Below the pieces are notes generated by a model. That model ran no database searches and was not told where the DNA came from. It saw only the letters and a program-made list of their open reading frames with translations. Positions 27,684 through 35,998 of a DNA stretch of 64,000 bases are shown here, in pieces. Origin of the DNA: Nocardia wallacei (GTDB lineage Bacteria; Actinomycetota; Actinomycetes; Mycobacteriales; Mycobacteriaceae); the NCBI RefSeq assembly GCF_014466955.1, contig NZ_AP023396.1, positions 2,170,001 through 2,234,000 of the forward strand, written 5' to 3'. How positions within the stretch are numbered: position 1 is the first letter of the stretch; each line of letters begins with the position of its first letter. A program made the position numbers and the translations under genes.

Positions 27684-28028
27684 TCAGTTCTGGGCCAGGC
27701 CGATGATGTTGCCCTGGGGGTCGGCGATGATTGCTACCTGTTTGCCGCCGCCTACGTCGTGGGGCTCTTCGGTTACCTTGGCGCCTGCCTCGACCAGGGC
27801 TTTGACCTGGGCGTTGATGTCGTCGACGGTCCAGAAGGGGGTGGCGCCGGTCATGCCTCGCTGCCGGCCGTTGGGGACCAGGCCGACTGCTATGCCGTCG
27901 GGGGTCTCGAAGTGGACGTAGTAGGGCTGGTCGACGGCGGGGTCGGTGCCTAGTAGGGCGGTGAACTGGGCTTTGGCTGACTCGATGTCGGTTACCGGGT
28001 AGAGGATCGCGTCGAGTTTCTTCGCCAT
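27684..28028 (-). CDS. VOC family (glyoxalase/bleomycin-resistance fold) protein
   Basis: A 114-residue single-domain VOC protein (KLDAILYPVTDIESAKAQFT; HDVGGGKQVAIIADPQGNII). Members bind metal and small molecules and include dioxygenases, glyoxalases and antibiotic-binding proteins; nothing here tells which. The ATG at 28028 removes 19 N-terminal residues of an open but non-conserved extension. It is divergent from the DUF418 gene and marks return to high-GC sequence right of the island. Confidence 0.8.
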   Translation of the reverse strand: MAKKLDAILYPVTDIESAKAQFTALLGTDPAVDQPYYVHFETPDGIAVGLVPNGRQRGMTGATPFWTVDDINAQVKALVEAGAKVTEEPHDVGGGKQVAIIADPQGNIIGLAQN

Positions 28029-28311
28029 CGGAGGGGGTCCTTTCGCTGTGGGGACTTCGTTGATTCCCACGCTATGCTGCGGCATTGCCGAGGGCTTCTC
28101 GATTCCTGACCGATCGCTCGGGTCCGAGTGTCAGGTGTCGTCCGGCAGATGACAGCGGCCGGAGGTCCCCTGCCGGTGCGAAGCAGGGGAGTGGAACGAG
28201 GTCAATACTGCGGAGGTCTCATCCCCGTGCTGCCCGCGGAGGATTCGATGAGCCAGGTAATCGGCACAGTGGGCGACGCGAAGGTGCGGTCGCGCGGCAT
28301 AGCGTGAGTGG

Positions 28312-29523
28312 ATGTCAGGTTCGATCGAGTCGACGCGCACCGCGGTGGGACGGCGGATCGCCGAGGTCGACATGCTGCGCGGGTTCGCGCTGTTCGGCAT
28401 CCTGGTCACCAATGTCGTGGTGGTGACCTCGCTGCTGAATCTCACCGGGCCACGCGATGATCCGAGCCCGCGCTTCGACGGCGGCCTGGACACCTTCTCC
28501 ACGGGTGTGGTGGACGGGCTGTTCCTCGGGCGGTTCTACCTGCTGTTCGCCTTCCTGTTCGGCTACTCGTTCACACTGCAGATCGCGGCGGCCGAGCGTG
28601 CGGGGGTGTCGCCGCGGGCTCGGCTGCTCCGGCGCTGCGCCGGGCTGTTCGCGATCGGACTCGCGCATGTGCTGTTGCTGTGGATCGGCGATATTCTCAC
28701 GTTGTACGCGGTCTTGTGCCTGGCTCTGATCCTGCTGCGCAAGCTCCGCCCGCGTACGGCTGTCATCACCGGCGTGATCCTCTACTGTCTGTTCGCGCTG
28801 CCGGCGCTACTGCTGCCCGGATCCGACACCGGCGGCGGGCAGATCGCCGACTTGGCCCAGGTCTTCGACCTGCAGCGCCTCTCCGACGGATTCACCGGCA
28901 GCTTCACCGACACGCTCCGGACGCAGCTGTTCTTCGGACCGCTGTTCCTGTTGTTCACCTGGATCGGCCAGGGCATACCCAGCCTGGCGATGTTCCTGAT
29001 CGGCATGGCGGCGGGCAAACGCCGGGTCTTCGAAGACGGCGAGCTGATCCGCCGCTGGACTCCGCGCACGCTGTGGGCGGGATTCGGTGTGGGACTGCCG
29101 ATTTCCGCTGTTACCTGTGCCGACGGTGCCGGGTGGGTGCACATGCCCGCCTTCTGGTTCGGTGTGCAGGAACTGGTGAATCCGCTGATGACCTTCGCGT
29201 ATATGGCGCTGGTACTCCGGCTCGCCCGTTCGCGGTGGGCGTCGCCGGTCGCGCGGCTGGCGCCCGCCGGGCACATGGCCGCGACCAACTACATAGGCCA
29301 GTCCGTGGTGTTCATGCTCGTCTACACCGGCTACGGGTTGGCGCTGGCCGATGACATCCCGCCGCCCGTGGTGATCGGCATCGCGGTGATCACGTTCGCG
29401 GCGCAACTGTGGTTCAGCGCCCGGTGGTTACGCAACCACGCCTACGGCCCGGTGGAGTGGGTGCTGCGCGCGGTGACCTATCGCACCCGGCCGCAGTGGC
29501 GCGCCACGCACAGCTTGCCTTGA
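28312..29523 (+). CDS. DUF418 family membrane protein
   Basis: A 403-residue integral membrane protein with about nine or ten hydrophobic segments. The family start RIAEVDMLRGFALFGILVTN and the C-terminal GPVEWVLRAVTY are characteristic of DUF418, a group related to acyltransferase-3 and YeiB proteins of unknown activity. A MerR regulator follows 50 bases downstream. The 226 bases between the VOC gene and this start hold the divergent promoters and nothing else I could identify. Confidence 0.85.
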   Translation: MSGSIESTRTAVGRRIAEVDMLRGFALFGILVTNVVVVTSLLNLTGPRDDPSPRFDGGLDTFSTGVVDGLFLGRFYLLFAFLFGYSFTLQIAAAERAGVSPRARLLRRCAGLFAIGLAHVLLLWIGDILTLYAVLCLALILLRKLRPRTAVITGVILYCLFALPALLLPGSDTGGGQIADLAQVFDLQRLSDGFTGSFTDTLRTQLFFGPLFLLFTWIGQGIPSLAMFLIGMAAGKRRVFEDGELIRRWTPRTLWAGFGVGLPISAVTCADGAGWVHMPAFWFGVQELVNPLMTFAYMALVLRLARSRWASPVARLAPAGHMAATNYIGQSVVFMLVYTGYGLALADDIPPPVVIGIAVITFAAQLWFSARWLRNHAYGPVEWVLRAVTYRTRPQWRATHSLP

Positions 29524-29573
29524 CATCAACGTCAACGTTTAGCGTCATGGCAGCGGTAGAGCGAGGAGGTTGC

Positions 29574-29966
29574 ATGTTGATCGGAGAACTGGCCGATCGC
29601 GCCGGGACCAGTACGCGGGCGTTGCGGTACTACGAACAGCAGGGCCTGGTGCGGCCCGCGCGGTCGAGCAGTGGGTATCGCGTGTACGACGAGCAGGAAT
29701 TGCAGGTCGTGCGCAAGATTCGGGCGCTGCTCGAGCTGGGGTTCGACCTGGCCGATACCCGCCCGTTCGTCACCTGCCTGCGCGCGGGGTATCGCAGCGG
29801 TGACGAGTGCCCGGACTCCGTGGAATCGTTGCGCCGCAAGCTGAGTGAGGTCGACGAGGCCATGGGCAGGCTCGCCGAGGTCCGGGAACGCCTGCGCGAA
29901 CAGCTGGCCGAGCCACTGTGTGAATTCACGTATCCGGCGGAGCCGACAGGAGGAGAGCGGCCGTGA
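29574..29966 (+). CDS. MerR family transcriptional regulator
   Basis: A 130-residue MerR-type activator/repressor: LIGELADRAGTSTRALRYYE is the winged HTH, followed by the dimer coiled coil. Cysteines at about 65 and 74 (TCLRAGYRSGDECPDS) could sense metal or redox. The ATG follows GAGGAGG. The sequence TTGACATCAACGTCAACGTT just upstream (from about 29518) resembles the -35 box with ACGT half-sites of MerR-controlled promoters. Its stop overlaps the next start (GTGA), so it is co-translated with the luciferase-like oxidoreductase. Confidence 0.9.
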   Translation: MLIGELADRAGTSTRALRYYEQQGLVRPARSSSGYRVYDEQELQVVRKIRALLELGFDLADTRPFVTCLRAGYRSGDECPDSVESLRRKLSEVDEAMGRLAEVRERLREQLAEPLCEFTYPAEPTGGERP

Positions 29967-30826
29967 AGTTCGCGATCAGTTACAGCACGGCCTTCAACGG
30001 CACCGATCCCGATCGGCTGGTGGCCTTCGCCCAGCATGCCGAGCGCTGCGGTTTCGAGGCGCTGTATGTGCAGGACCATATCGCGCTGTATCCGGGTGCG
30101 GCGTACGGTGCGGGGGAGTTGCCTCCGACGCTGCCGTACTTCGATCCGCTGGACTGCCTGAGTTTCGTCGCCGCGGCGACGCAGCGGTTGCTGCTCGGCA
30201 CCGGGGTGTTGCTGCTGCCGTATCGGCATCCCGTCGTGCTGGCGAAACGCCTTGCGACAGTGGACGTTCTGTCCAAGGGTCGAATGCGGCTGCTGACGGT
30301 CGGGCTCGGCACGCTGCCGGGGGAGGCGAAGGCGACGGGTGTGGACTTCGCGAGCCGGGGCCGTCGTGCGGACGAGGCCATCGATGTGCTGCGGCTGCTG
30401 TGGTCCGGCGGCCCGGAGGGGGTCGACTACCGCGGCGAGTTCTTCGCCTTCGACAAGCTGTGCAGCTTTCCGAAACCGGTTGGGGTGCGCGAACTGCCGA
30501 TTCATGTCGGTGGATCGAGTCGCGCGGCCGCCCGGCGCGTCGGCCTGCGGGGTGACGGGTACTTCGCCGGTGGCATGTTGACCGAGCACGAACGGGATCA
30601 TCAGATGTCGTTGGCGCGCAAGGCAGCTGCCGATGCCGGTCGCGATCCCGCGGCCCTGGAGTACACGCGCTGGGGGTCCGGCGACATGTCCGCCGAGCGG
30701 GTACAGGAACTCGCCGAGCATGGGGTGGATCGTGTTGTGGTGAACTTCGCGGGCGCCGACGCTGCAGGGCAGCTCGACCAGATGGCTGAATTCGCAGCGA
30801 GATTCGGCCTCGCCACGAGCAACTGA
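29963..30826 (+). CDS. LLM class F420-dependent oxidoreductase
   Basis: A 287-residue luciferase-like TIM-barrel enzyme expected to use F420 or FMN: GFEALYVQDHIALYPG near the start, LLLGTGVLLLPYRHPVVLAK in the middle, and SFPKPVGVRELPIHVGGSSR, the family motif of the F420 group. The GTG start overlaps the MerR stop, linking its expression to that regulator. Substrate unknown. The 206 bases after it contain no gene. Confidence 0.85.
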   Translation: MKFAISYSTAFNGTDPDRLVAFAQHAERCGFEALYVQDHIALYPGAAYGAGELPPTLPYFDPLDCLSFVAAATQRLLLGTGVLLLPYRHPVVLAKRLATVDVLSKGRMRLLTVGLGTLPGEAKATGVDFASRGRRADEAIDVLRLLWSGGPEGVDYRGEFFAFDKLCSFPKPVGVRELPIHVGGSSRAAARRVGLRGDGYFAGGMLTEHERDHQMSLARKAAADAGRDPAALEYTRWGSGDMSAERVQELAEHGVDRVVVNFAGADAAGQLDQMAEFAARFGLATSN

Positions 30827-31032
30827 CCTACAAGGATATCCGCTGCCGCGCCCGGTGTGAAGCCCTTCCGCCGAGCCGGTCCCGCAGCTCCCGGCCGGAT
30901 GAATCCGGGATCGTGTCGCGCCCATTCGGCCCGCCTGCTGCGACGAATACCCTTCGACCGCAGTTACTTTCGTCGGACCGGGCCTGTCCCGGTTGTGTCG
31001 GCGTGCCCGGATGTGGTGTGTGAAGGGGGAGC

Positions 31033-31794
31033 ATGGTTCCCGAGCTGATCGTCGCTGTATTGGCCGCGATCGCGGCTGTGCTGGTGTTCATCGCCGGCGC
31101 GCGGCTGCGGCCTACATCGTGGCAGGAGACCGAGGAGCACGCGGCGGGGGAGCTGGTGCTCGATGTGGTGAAGAATTTCTTCGTCGCGGTGGTCGCTTTC
31201 GTGGTGGTGCTGTGCTGGCAGCAGTACGACAATGCGCAGACCCACACGGTGGCCGAGGCGAAGGCCCTGGTCGAGACCTATTGGGCCGCACACCAGATGC
31301 CGGAGCCGGACCACCAGCGCATCCAGAGCCAGGTGCGCGAATACACCGAGCAGGTCGCCGGGCCGGAGTGGTCGATCATGGCCCACGAGGGGCGGCTCAG
31401 CTCGGACGCCCAGCGGACACTCGATTCCCTGCGTGACTCGGTGCACGCGATGCAACCCGCCGATCCCGAGGTCGAGGACCTGCGCTCCAAGGTGCTCGAC
31501 AGCCTCGACGACGTGGCGGACGCGCGGCACGAACGGGAGGTCGATGTGCGGCGCAGTGTCCCCGGTTTCCTGTTCCTCGCACTGGTTTTCGGCGCGATCC
31601 TGATGCTGGTGATTCCGGTGCTGTCCGGTGTCAAGCCGACCATCAGCAGCGTGCTGATGATCGCGCTGCTCGGTGTGGTGGTGGGACTGATCCTGCTCGA
31701 AATCCGAAACCTCGACCGCCCCTTCTCCGGAGCGACCATCGTCCCGCGCGACGCCTACGAACTGGCACTGGCCCGCTACCAACACGTCGACTGA
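31033..31794 (+). CDS. DUF4239 (bestrophin-like) membrane protein
   Basis: A 253-residue membrane protein. A hydrophobic N-terminal helix (about 2-22) and a second at about 50-65 precede a helical cytoplasmic or periplasmic middle, and two hydrophobic helices near the C-terminus (SVPGFLFLALVFGAILMLV and the next) end with the DUF4239 motif DRPFSGATIVPRDAYELA. Function unknown; the family has been compared with bestrophin channels. Start ATG is preceded by AAGGGGGAG. The secreted repeat protein follows after 20 bases. Confidence 0.8.
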   Translation: MVPELIVAVLAAIAAVLVFIAGARLRPTSWQETEEHAAGELVLDVVKNFFVAVVAFVVVLCWQQYDNAQTHTVAEAKALVETYWAAHQMPEPDHQRIQSQVREYTEQVAGPEWSIMAHEGRLSSDAQRTLDSLRDSVHAMQPADPEVEDLRSKVLDSLDDVADARHEREVDVRRSVPGFLFLALVFGAILMLVIPVLSGVKPTISSVLMIALLGVVVGLILLEIRNLDRPFSGATIVPRDAYELALARYQHVD

Positions 31795-31814
31795 CGCCGA
31801 ATGCGAGGTGTGGG

Positions 31815-32915
31815 ATGCACGTCGAGAAACACACGGCCACAGCGGCGCTCGCCGCGACGGCCGTCCTGGCCTCGTTGACGCTGTGCGGTCCCGCGCGAGC
31901 GGAGGCCCCCGACATCCGTCCGCTGGTCGATGAAATCGTGAGCGGGAGCGCGGCGCGGCCGGGCGATGGTGCTCCGGCGTCCGGTGACAGCGCCCAGGGC
32001 CCCGAAGATACTTCTGATCTCGAAGGCGACATTGCCCTTTCCGTACCGAATGCTGTTGCGGCGCAGAGTATGAGCGGTAACGCTGCGCCGGGCCCGACCG
32101 GCAGCGCGGCGTGGGGGGCGGGCGCCAGTGGCAGCGCCCCTGCAGGGGACGAGAGCGGCTTCCTGGAGAGCCCGCTCGGGTTGGGTGGCGGCCCACCCGC
32201 TCGGGCGGTCGCCGGGGGCGCCCGTCCCGAAGCCGAGGAGCGTGGTGAGATCGAGATCGGAAACCCCGTGGCGGCGTTCGGACTCGACACCGGAAGTGTC
32301 GCGACGGCCTGTGCCGGGAGTGCGGTCGCGGGCAGCTCGGCCGTGCTGCTCGGATCGGCGACCGGTAGCGGCCTGGTGCCGGGCCTGATAGGTCCCGGAT
32401 CGGCGGGTTCAGGCGCGGGCAGCGCGGCGGTCGGACTCGGATCCGCATCCGGTAGCAGTCTCGTGCCCGGCCTGGTCGGCACCGGATCGGGCGTGGGGAG
32501 TGCGGGAGTAGCGCTCGGTAGCAGTCTCGTGCCGGGGCTGATCGGTACCGGTTCGAGTGGATCGGCTCTGGGTAGCGCGGCCGTAGGGAGCGCCCTGAGC
32601 GGAAGCGCGCTGCTCACCTGCCTCCTGTTGTTGCCGTCCATCCCACCGCTGCCGGAACTGCCGCTTCAGTTTCCCCCGCTACCCGCGCCGCCCCTGCCGG
32701 TCGCGCCGCCCAGCCCGAACATCGTGAACGCCCCCAGTCCGCCACCCGCCCCCGAACAGCAACAGGCAATGCCCGCACCGCGCCGCGAACGGCCACCCAC
32801 CCCTGCTCTTCCCGACCATCACACCGCGATCAACACCGTTATCCTCATGACCCTCCTGGTCGTCGCCGCCGCGGCGAGCCGCGGTCGCGCGACGATCCGC
32901 CGCACACGCCTGTAG
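31815..32915 (+). CDS. Exported Gly/Ser/Ala-rich repeat protein with C-terminal membrane anchor
   Basis: A 366-residue protein of no known family. There is a signal peptide (AALAATAVLASLTLCGPARA, about 10-29), then a low-complexity Gly/Ser/Ala region. This contains three copies of an SLVPGLIGTGS-like unit near residues 178-245. A Pro-rich stretch follows (about 275-320), then a hydrophobic helix near 340-355 and a basic tail ending RRTRL. The layout is that of a cell-wall-spanning protein anchored at its C-terminus. Start ATG follows GAGGTGTGGG. No neighbour explains its role. Confidence 0.65.
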   Translation: MHVEKHTATAALAATAVLASLTLCGPARAEAPDIRPLVDEIVSGSAARPGDGAPASGDSAQGPEDTSDLEGDIALSVPNAVAAQSMSGNAAPGPTGSAAWGAGASGSAPAGDESGFLESPLGLGGGPPARAVAGGARPEAEERGEIEIGNPVAAFGLDTGSVATACAGSAVAGSSAVLLGSATGSGLVPGLIGPGSAGSGAGSAAVGLGSASGSSLVPGLVGTGSGVGSAGVALGSSLVPGLIGTGSSGSALGSAAVGSALSGSALLTCLLLLPSIPPLPELPLQFPPLPAPPLPVAPPSPNIVNAPSPPPAPEQQQAMPAPRRERPPTPALPDHHTAINTVILMTLLVVAAAASRGRATIRRTRL

Positions 32916-32985
32916 GCGCGGCCGGGATTCGGCCGTGACCAGCGGCAGGTCCGCGACGATCTACCAGACTGATAGAACCCACACG

Positions 32986-33447
32986 GTGAACACCTTCTAT
33001 CACTGCTTCGTCGTCCAGGACATTCAGCACGCGACCCACGATCTCACCCGCGCGCTGGGCGTGCGGTGGAGTCCGATCCGCACGGGAAGGCTCGGCGAGT
33101 GGGACTACCGCATCGTCTTCTCGGTCGAGGGGCCGCCGTTCTTCGAGGTGATCCAGGGCGACCCCGGCAGCCCGTGGGATGCGACCGGCGGGTCTCGGTT
33201 CGACCACATCGGCTACTGGTCCAGCGACGTCACGGTGGACAAACGCCGCCTGGAGGAACGGGGCGCTCGGATCGAATTCGACTCCTGCCCCTACGGTCGG
33301 TCCTTCACCTATCACCGCATCGACAGCATCGGTGTGCGGGTCGAATTGGTCGACATCGCGGTGCAAGAAGGGTTCCTGCACTCCTGGAGTCCCGGCGGGG
33401 CCGCGATGCCCGCCCTCGATCTGGACCGGCCGACGCCCGAGTCGTAG
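32986..33447 (+). CDS. VOC family protein (glyoxalase-like)
   Basis: A 153-residue VOC protein: NTFYHCFVVQDIQHATHDLT at the start, RFDHIGYWSSDVTVDKRRLE in the middle, metal-ligand positions in FDHIGY and VRVELVDIA. Resembles the glyoxalase_4/methylmalonyl-CoA epimerase-like group. The GTG giving VNTFYHCF is used because the domain starts there; an upstream GTG (32935) is also open. Substrate unknown. Confidence 0.75.
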   Translation: MNTFYHCFVVQDIQHATHDLTRALGVRWSPIRTGRLGEWDYRIVFSVEGPPFFEVIQGDPGSPWDATGGSRFDHIGYWSSDVTVDKRRLEERGARIEFDSCPYGRSFTYHRIDSIGVRVELVDIAVQEGFLHSWSPGGAAMPALDLDRPTPES

Positions 33448-33490
33448 CAGACGCGCCGCGATCGTGTGGTCTCCCGCTACTGTGCCTAAC

Positions 33491-33949
33491 GTGCGGGAAC
33501 GGGAACTGCTGGAGGAATACATCGCGGGTGCCGGGCTGATGCAGCTGTCGACGGTGTGCGCGGACGGTACGCCTGTGGTGTGCACGGTCTGGTACGTGCC
33601 GAGCTTCGCTCCGGACCGGATGCTGTTCATATCTCGGCAGGATCGGGTGCACTCCCGAAATATCCGGCGTAACCCGGCAGTCGCGGGGGCCGTGCTGGCG
33701 GACCCGCCGACCGAGTTGGGGTTGACCGGGCGGGGCGTGTCGTTCACGGGGCGGGCGGCGGAGTTGCCCGGTACCGGAATCGACGCGAAGAAGCGGGCAT
33801 TCGCGGCGCGGTGGCCGCGTTCGACGGGGGTACTCGGTGCGATGCCGGACTGCGCGTCGCGGATGTACGAGATCGCGGTCGAGCGGTGGGTGTTGTTCGA
33901 CGAGGAGAACTTCCGGGAGAGTCCGCGCCGGGAGATCGCCGGGCAGTAA
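33491..33949 (+). CDS. PPOX-class pyridoxamine 5'-phosphate oxidase-like protein
   Basis: About 152 residues of split-barrel flavin/F420 protein: LLEEYIAGAGLMQLSTVCAD, VVCTVWYVPSFAPDRMLFIS, VHSRNIRRNPAVAGAVLAD. Another in-frame GTG three codons earlier (33482) is possible. Typical for general stress or small-molecule oxidoreductase-like proteins; activity unknown. Neighbours are unrelated single genes. Confidence 0.75.
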   Translation: MRERELLEEYIAGAGLMQLSTVCADGTPVVCTVWYVPSFAPDRMLFISRQDRVHSRNIRRNPAVAGAVLADPPTELGLTGRGVSFTGRAAELPGTGIDAKKRAFAARWPRSTGVLGAMPDCASRMYEIAVERWVLFDEENFRESPRREIAGQ

Positions 33950-34022
33950 GGGCGTGGACCATCCGTGCCGGAGGGGCGATGATGGCAGGGCAGGGGCGAA
34001 CAACCGAGTGCGAGGAGGTCGC

Positions 34023-34826
34023 GTGGAGCGCACGCCCGATTGGTCGCCCGACGATATCGACCCGACGGTGCCCAGCTCCGCCCGGATGTACGACTATGTG
34101 CTCGGCGGATTCAACAACTTCGAGGTGGACCGCAAACTGTCGGACTGGGTCTCGCAAACCATGCCGGAGGTGGCGCGGGGCGCCCGCGACAACCGCGCGT
34201 TCCTGCGGCGCGTGGTGACATTCCTGGTGCGCGAGGCGGGGATTCGGCAGTTCCTCGATCTCGGCTCCGGCATACCGACGGCCGGAAATGTTCACGAGAT
34301 CGCGCAACGGCTGGCGCCGGAGACGCGGGTGGCCTACGTCGACATCGATCCGGTGGCGGTCTCCGTCGCCCGGCGCCTGCTCACGGGCAACCCGCACGCC
34401 ACCGCCGTGCGCGGCGACCTCACCGATATCGAGTTGGTCCTCGCCGATCCCGACGTCCGCGACCTGATCGATTTCACCCGGCCGGTGGCCGTGCTGCTGG
34501 TGTCGGTGCTGCACTTCGTGCCCGAGTCGGCGCGGCCCGCGGACATCATCGCCCGGGTGCGAAAGGTGTTGGCGCCCGGCAGTTTCCTGGCCATCTCGCA
34601 CTTCACCGACGACGGTCAGGAGGAGTACGCGAGGCGCATCGTCGCGATGTCGCGCCAGACCCCCACCCCGACGACGCCGCGCACGTGGGCCCAGGTCGCG
34701 GACCTGTTCACCGGATTCACCCTGGTCGCGCCGGGGCTGGTGGACGCCGCCGAGTGGCGGCCGGAGGAGCCGGACGCGCCCGCCGCCAAGTCGGGCTGGT
34801 ACGGCGGCGTGGGCGCACTGGATTGA
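34023..34826 (+). CDS. SAM-dependent methyltransferase, DUF574 family
   Basis: A 267-residue protein of the S-adenosyl methyltransferase family found in many copies in Streptomyces and Nocardia. The signatures are PSSARMYDYVLGGFNNFEVD near the start, the SAM-binding FLDLGSGIPTAGNVHEIAQ, and VLAPGSFLAISHFTDD. Start GTG follows GAGGAGG. Targets of the family are not known. It is convergent with the following minus-strand gene with three bases between them. Confidence 0.9.
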   Translation: MERTPDWSPDDIDPTVPSSARMYDYVLGGFNNFEVDRKLSDWVSQTMPEVARGARDNRAFLRRVVTFLVREAGIRQFLDLGSGIPTAGNVHEIAQRLAPETRVAYVDIDPVAVSVARRLLTGNPHATAVRGDLTDIELVLADPDVRDLIDFTRPVAVLLVSVLHFVPESARPADIIARVRKVLAPGSFLAISHFTDDGQEEYARRIVAMSRQTPTPTTPRTWAQVADLFTGFTLVAPGLVDAAEWRPEEPDAPAAKSGWYGGVGALD

Positions 34827-34829
34827 GCG

Positions 34830-35114
34830 CTATCTGGAGTACAGCTTGTAGATCTCCCGGGGACGGACCTCGCGCTCGTCGAAGGCGATATCGATGTCCG
34901 GCGCGCCGTCGAGGGTGAACGCGGCGGTGTAATCGTCCTCCGTCTCCCAGTGCGCGGCCGACACCACGGCGGCATTGTCGTCGGTGACCCAGTAGTCCAC
35001 CGACAAGCAGCCGCGTGTCGTACCCAAGAACTCCGCGACCCGGCCGACTCGATCGACGAAGTCGTCGAAATGGGCGGCGGCGGGGTAATGGAATGCGACG
35101 AATCCGACAGACAT
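34830..35114 (-). CDS. Dimeric alpha/beta-barrel (antibiotic-monooxygenase-like) protein
   Basis: A 94-residue single ferredoxin-like domain (FVAFHYPAAAHFDDFVDRVG, FLGTTRGCLSVDYWVTDDN, SAAHWETEDDYTAAF), as in ABM and EthD-type proteins that act on small aromatic or polyketide molecules. ATG is preceded by AAAGGAG. It is probably co-transcribed with the SRPBCC gene 29 bases upstream, a pairing common in polyketide-like or stress loci, but no synthase is present. Confidence 0.7.
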   Translation of the reverse strand: MSVGFVAFHYPAAAHFDDFVDRVGRVAEFLGTTRGCLSVDYWVTDDNAAVVSAAHWETEDDYTAAFTLDGAPDIDIAFDEREVRPREIYKLYSR

Positions 35115-35143
35115 GTCGGGTCTCCTTTCTCGTGCGGGTGATG

Positions 35144-35665
35144 TCACCCGCGGGCCTTCACAAGGGTTTTCGGGCGATCGGCCGAGGGGGCGAGGGCTCG
35201 CAGCGCCCGCACCGGCAGACTCCAGCGCGCCGGTCGGCGCACCGACCCGGTGAGCGCCAGCTCGGCGCGATCGAAGCAGTCCTCCAGGCAGGCGTCGTGC
35301 AGCCACCGGAAACCGAACGGCCATGTCAGCCGCGCCGGACCGCGCAGACGCAACACCAGCAGATGCTCGAGCTCCACCGCCTCGTCCCCGGCGGGCCGGA
35401 CGGTGAACTCGTGGAACCCGTCGAAGCCGCGCGGTCCGGTGAACCGGCACCGAACCCGCAGCCCGGGCTGGTACTCCTCGACGGTGTAGCGGACCGGCCC
35501 GTGCCCACCGGCCGCACCGGCGCCGAGTGGCCGGTCGAAACGCATCGGCGGCCAGCGCCGGCCGGGCCAGAGTCGATCATCCTCGCTCGCAAGGGAATCG
35601 AGCAGTGCACCGGCCTCGGCAACCGTTCCTGGAACCCGACGCGTGTGGATATTGAGCACGGCCAT
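35144..35665 (-). CDS. SRPBCC family (polyketide cyclase-like) protein
   Basis: A 173-residue START/SRPBCC-like protein (VRYTVEEYQPGLRVRCRFTG, FDGFHEFTVRPAGDEAVELE, WLHDACLEDCFDRAEL). Proteins of this fold bind hydrophobic ligands. It is the first gene of a two-gene unit with the small alpha/beta-barrel protein. Upstream is an AT-richer promoter region with a TCTAA-6-TTAGA dyad. Confidence 0.7.
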   Translation of the reverse strand: MAVLNIHTRRVPGTVAEAGALLDSLASEDDRLWPGRRWPPMRFDRPLGAGAAGGHGPVRYTVEEYQPGLRVRCRFTGPRGFDGFHEFTVRPAGDEAVELEHLLVLRLRGPARLTWPFGFRWLHDACLEDCFDRAELALTGSVRRPARWSLPVRALRALAPSADRPKTLVKARG

Positions 35666-35998
35666 GGGTCGTCAACCTTCCGATGTCGTTATAGAGGGAA
35701 TGCTCTAAAACGAATTAGAACATACACTCCATAACGGGGGAAGTCGCCCGCCGGATGATCCGCGCCACTGGTACTCGGCGAATCACCGTCGGGGACGGGG
35801 TGGCCGGAAGTTGACGGTGGCGTGATTGCGTAAGGTGCCTCGTGTGCTGATGGGCACCGGCCTGACCGCAATGGTTCGGCGCGATTGCCGCGATGTTGCC
35901 GGATGGCATAGGGGTTCGCGGCGTGAAACTGTTCACAATCGCGCCCCGCACTCCCGTGCGGCCCGGCGTCGCGGGCTCGATTCGCTGTACCGTCGTGC
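35666..35998. promoter_or_regulatory. Divergent intergenic region with a short dyad
   Basis: A 333-base region between the SRPBCC gene and the M48-like gene. Near the SRPBCC start, TCTAA (35704-35708) and TTAGA (35715-35719) form a dyad within an AT-rich patch that could be an operator or promoter. The remainder shows no gene or structure I can support. Confidence 0.4.
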
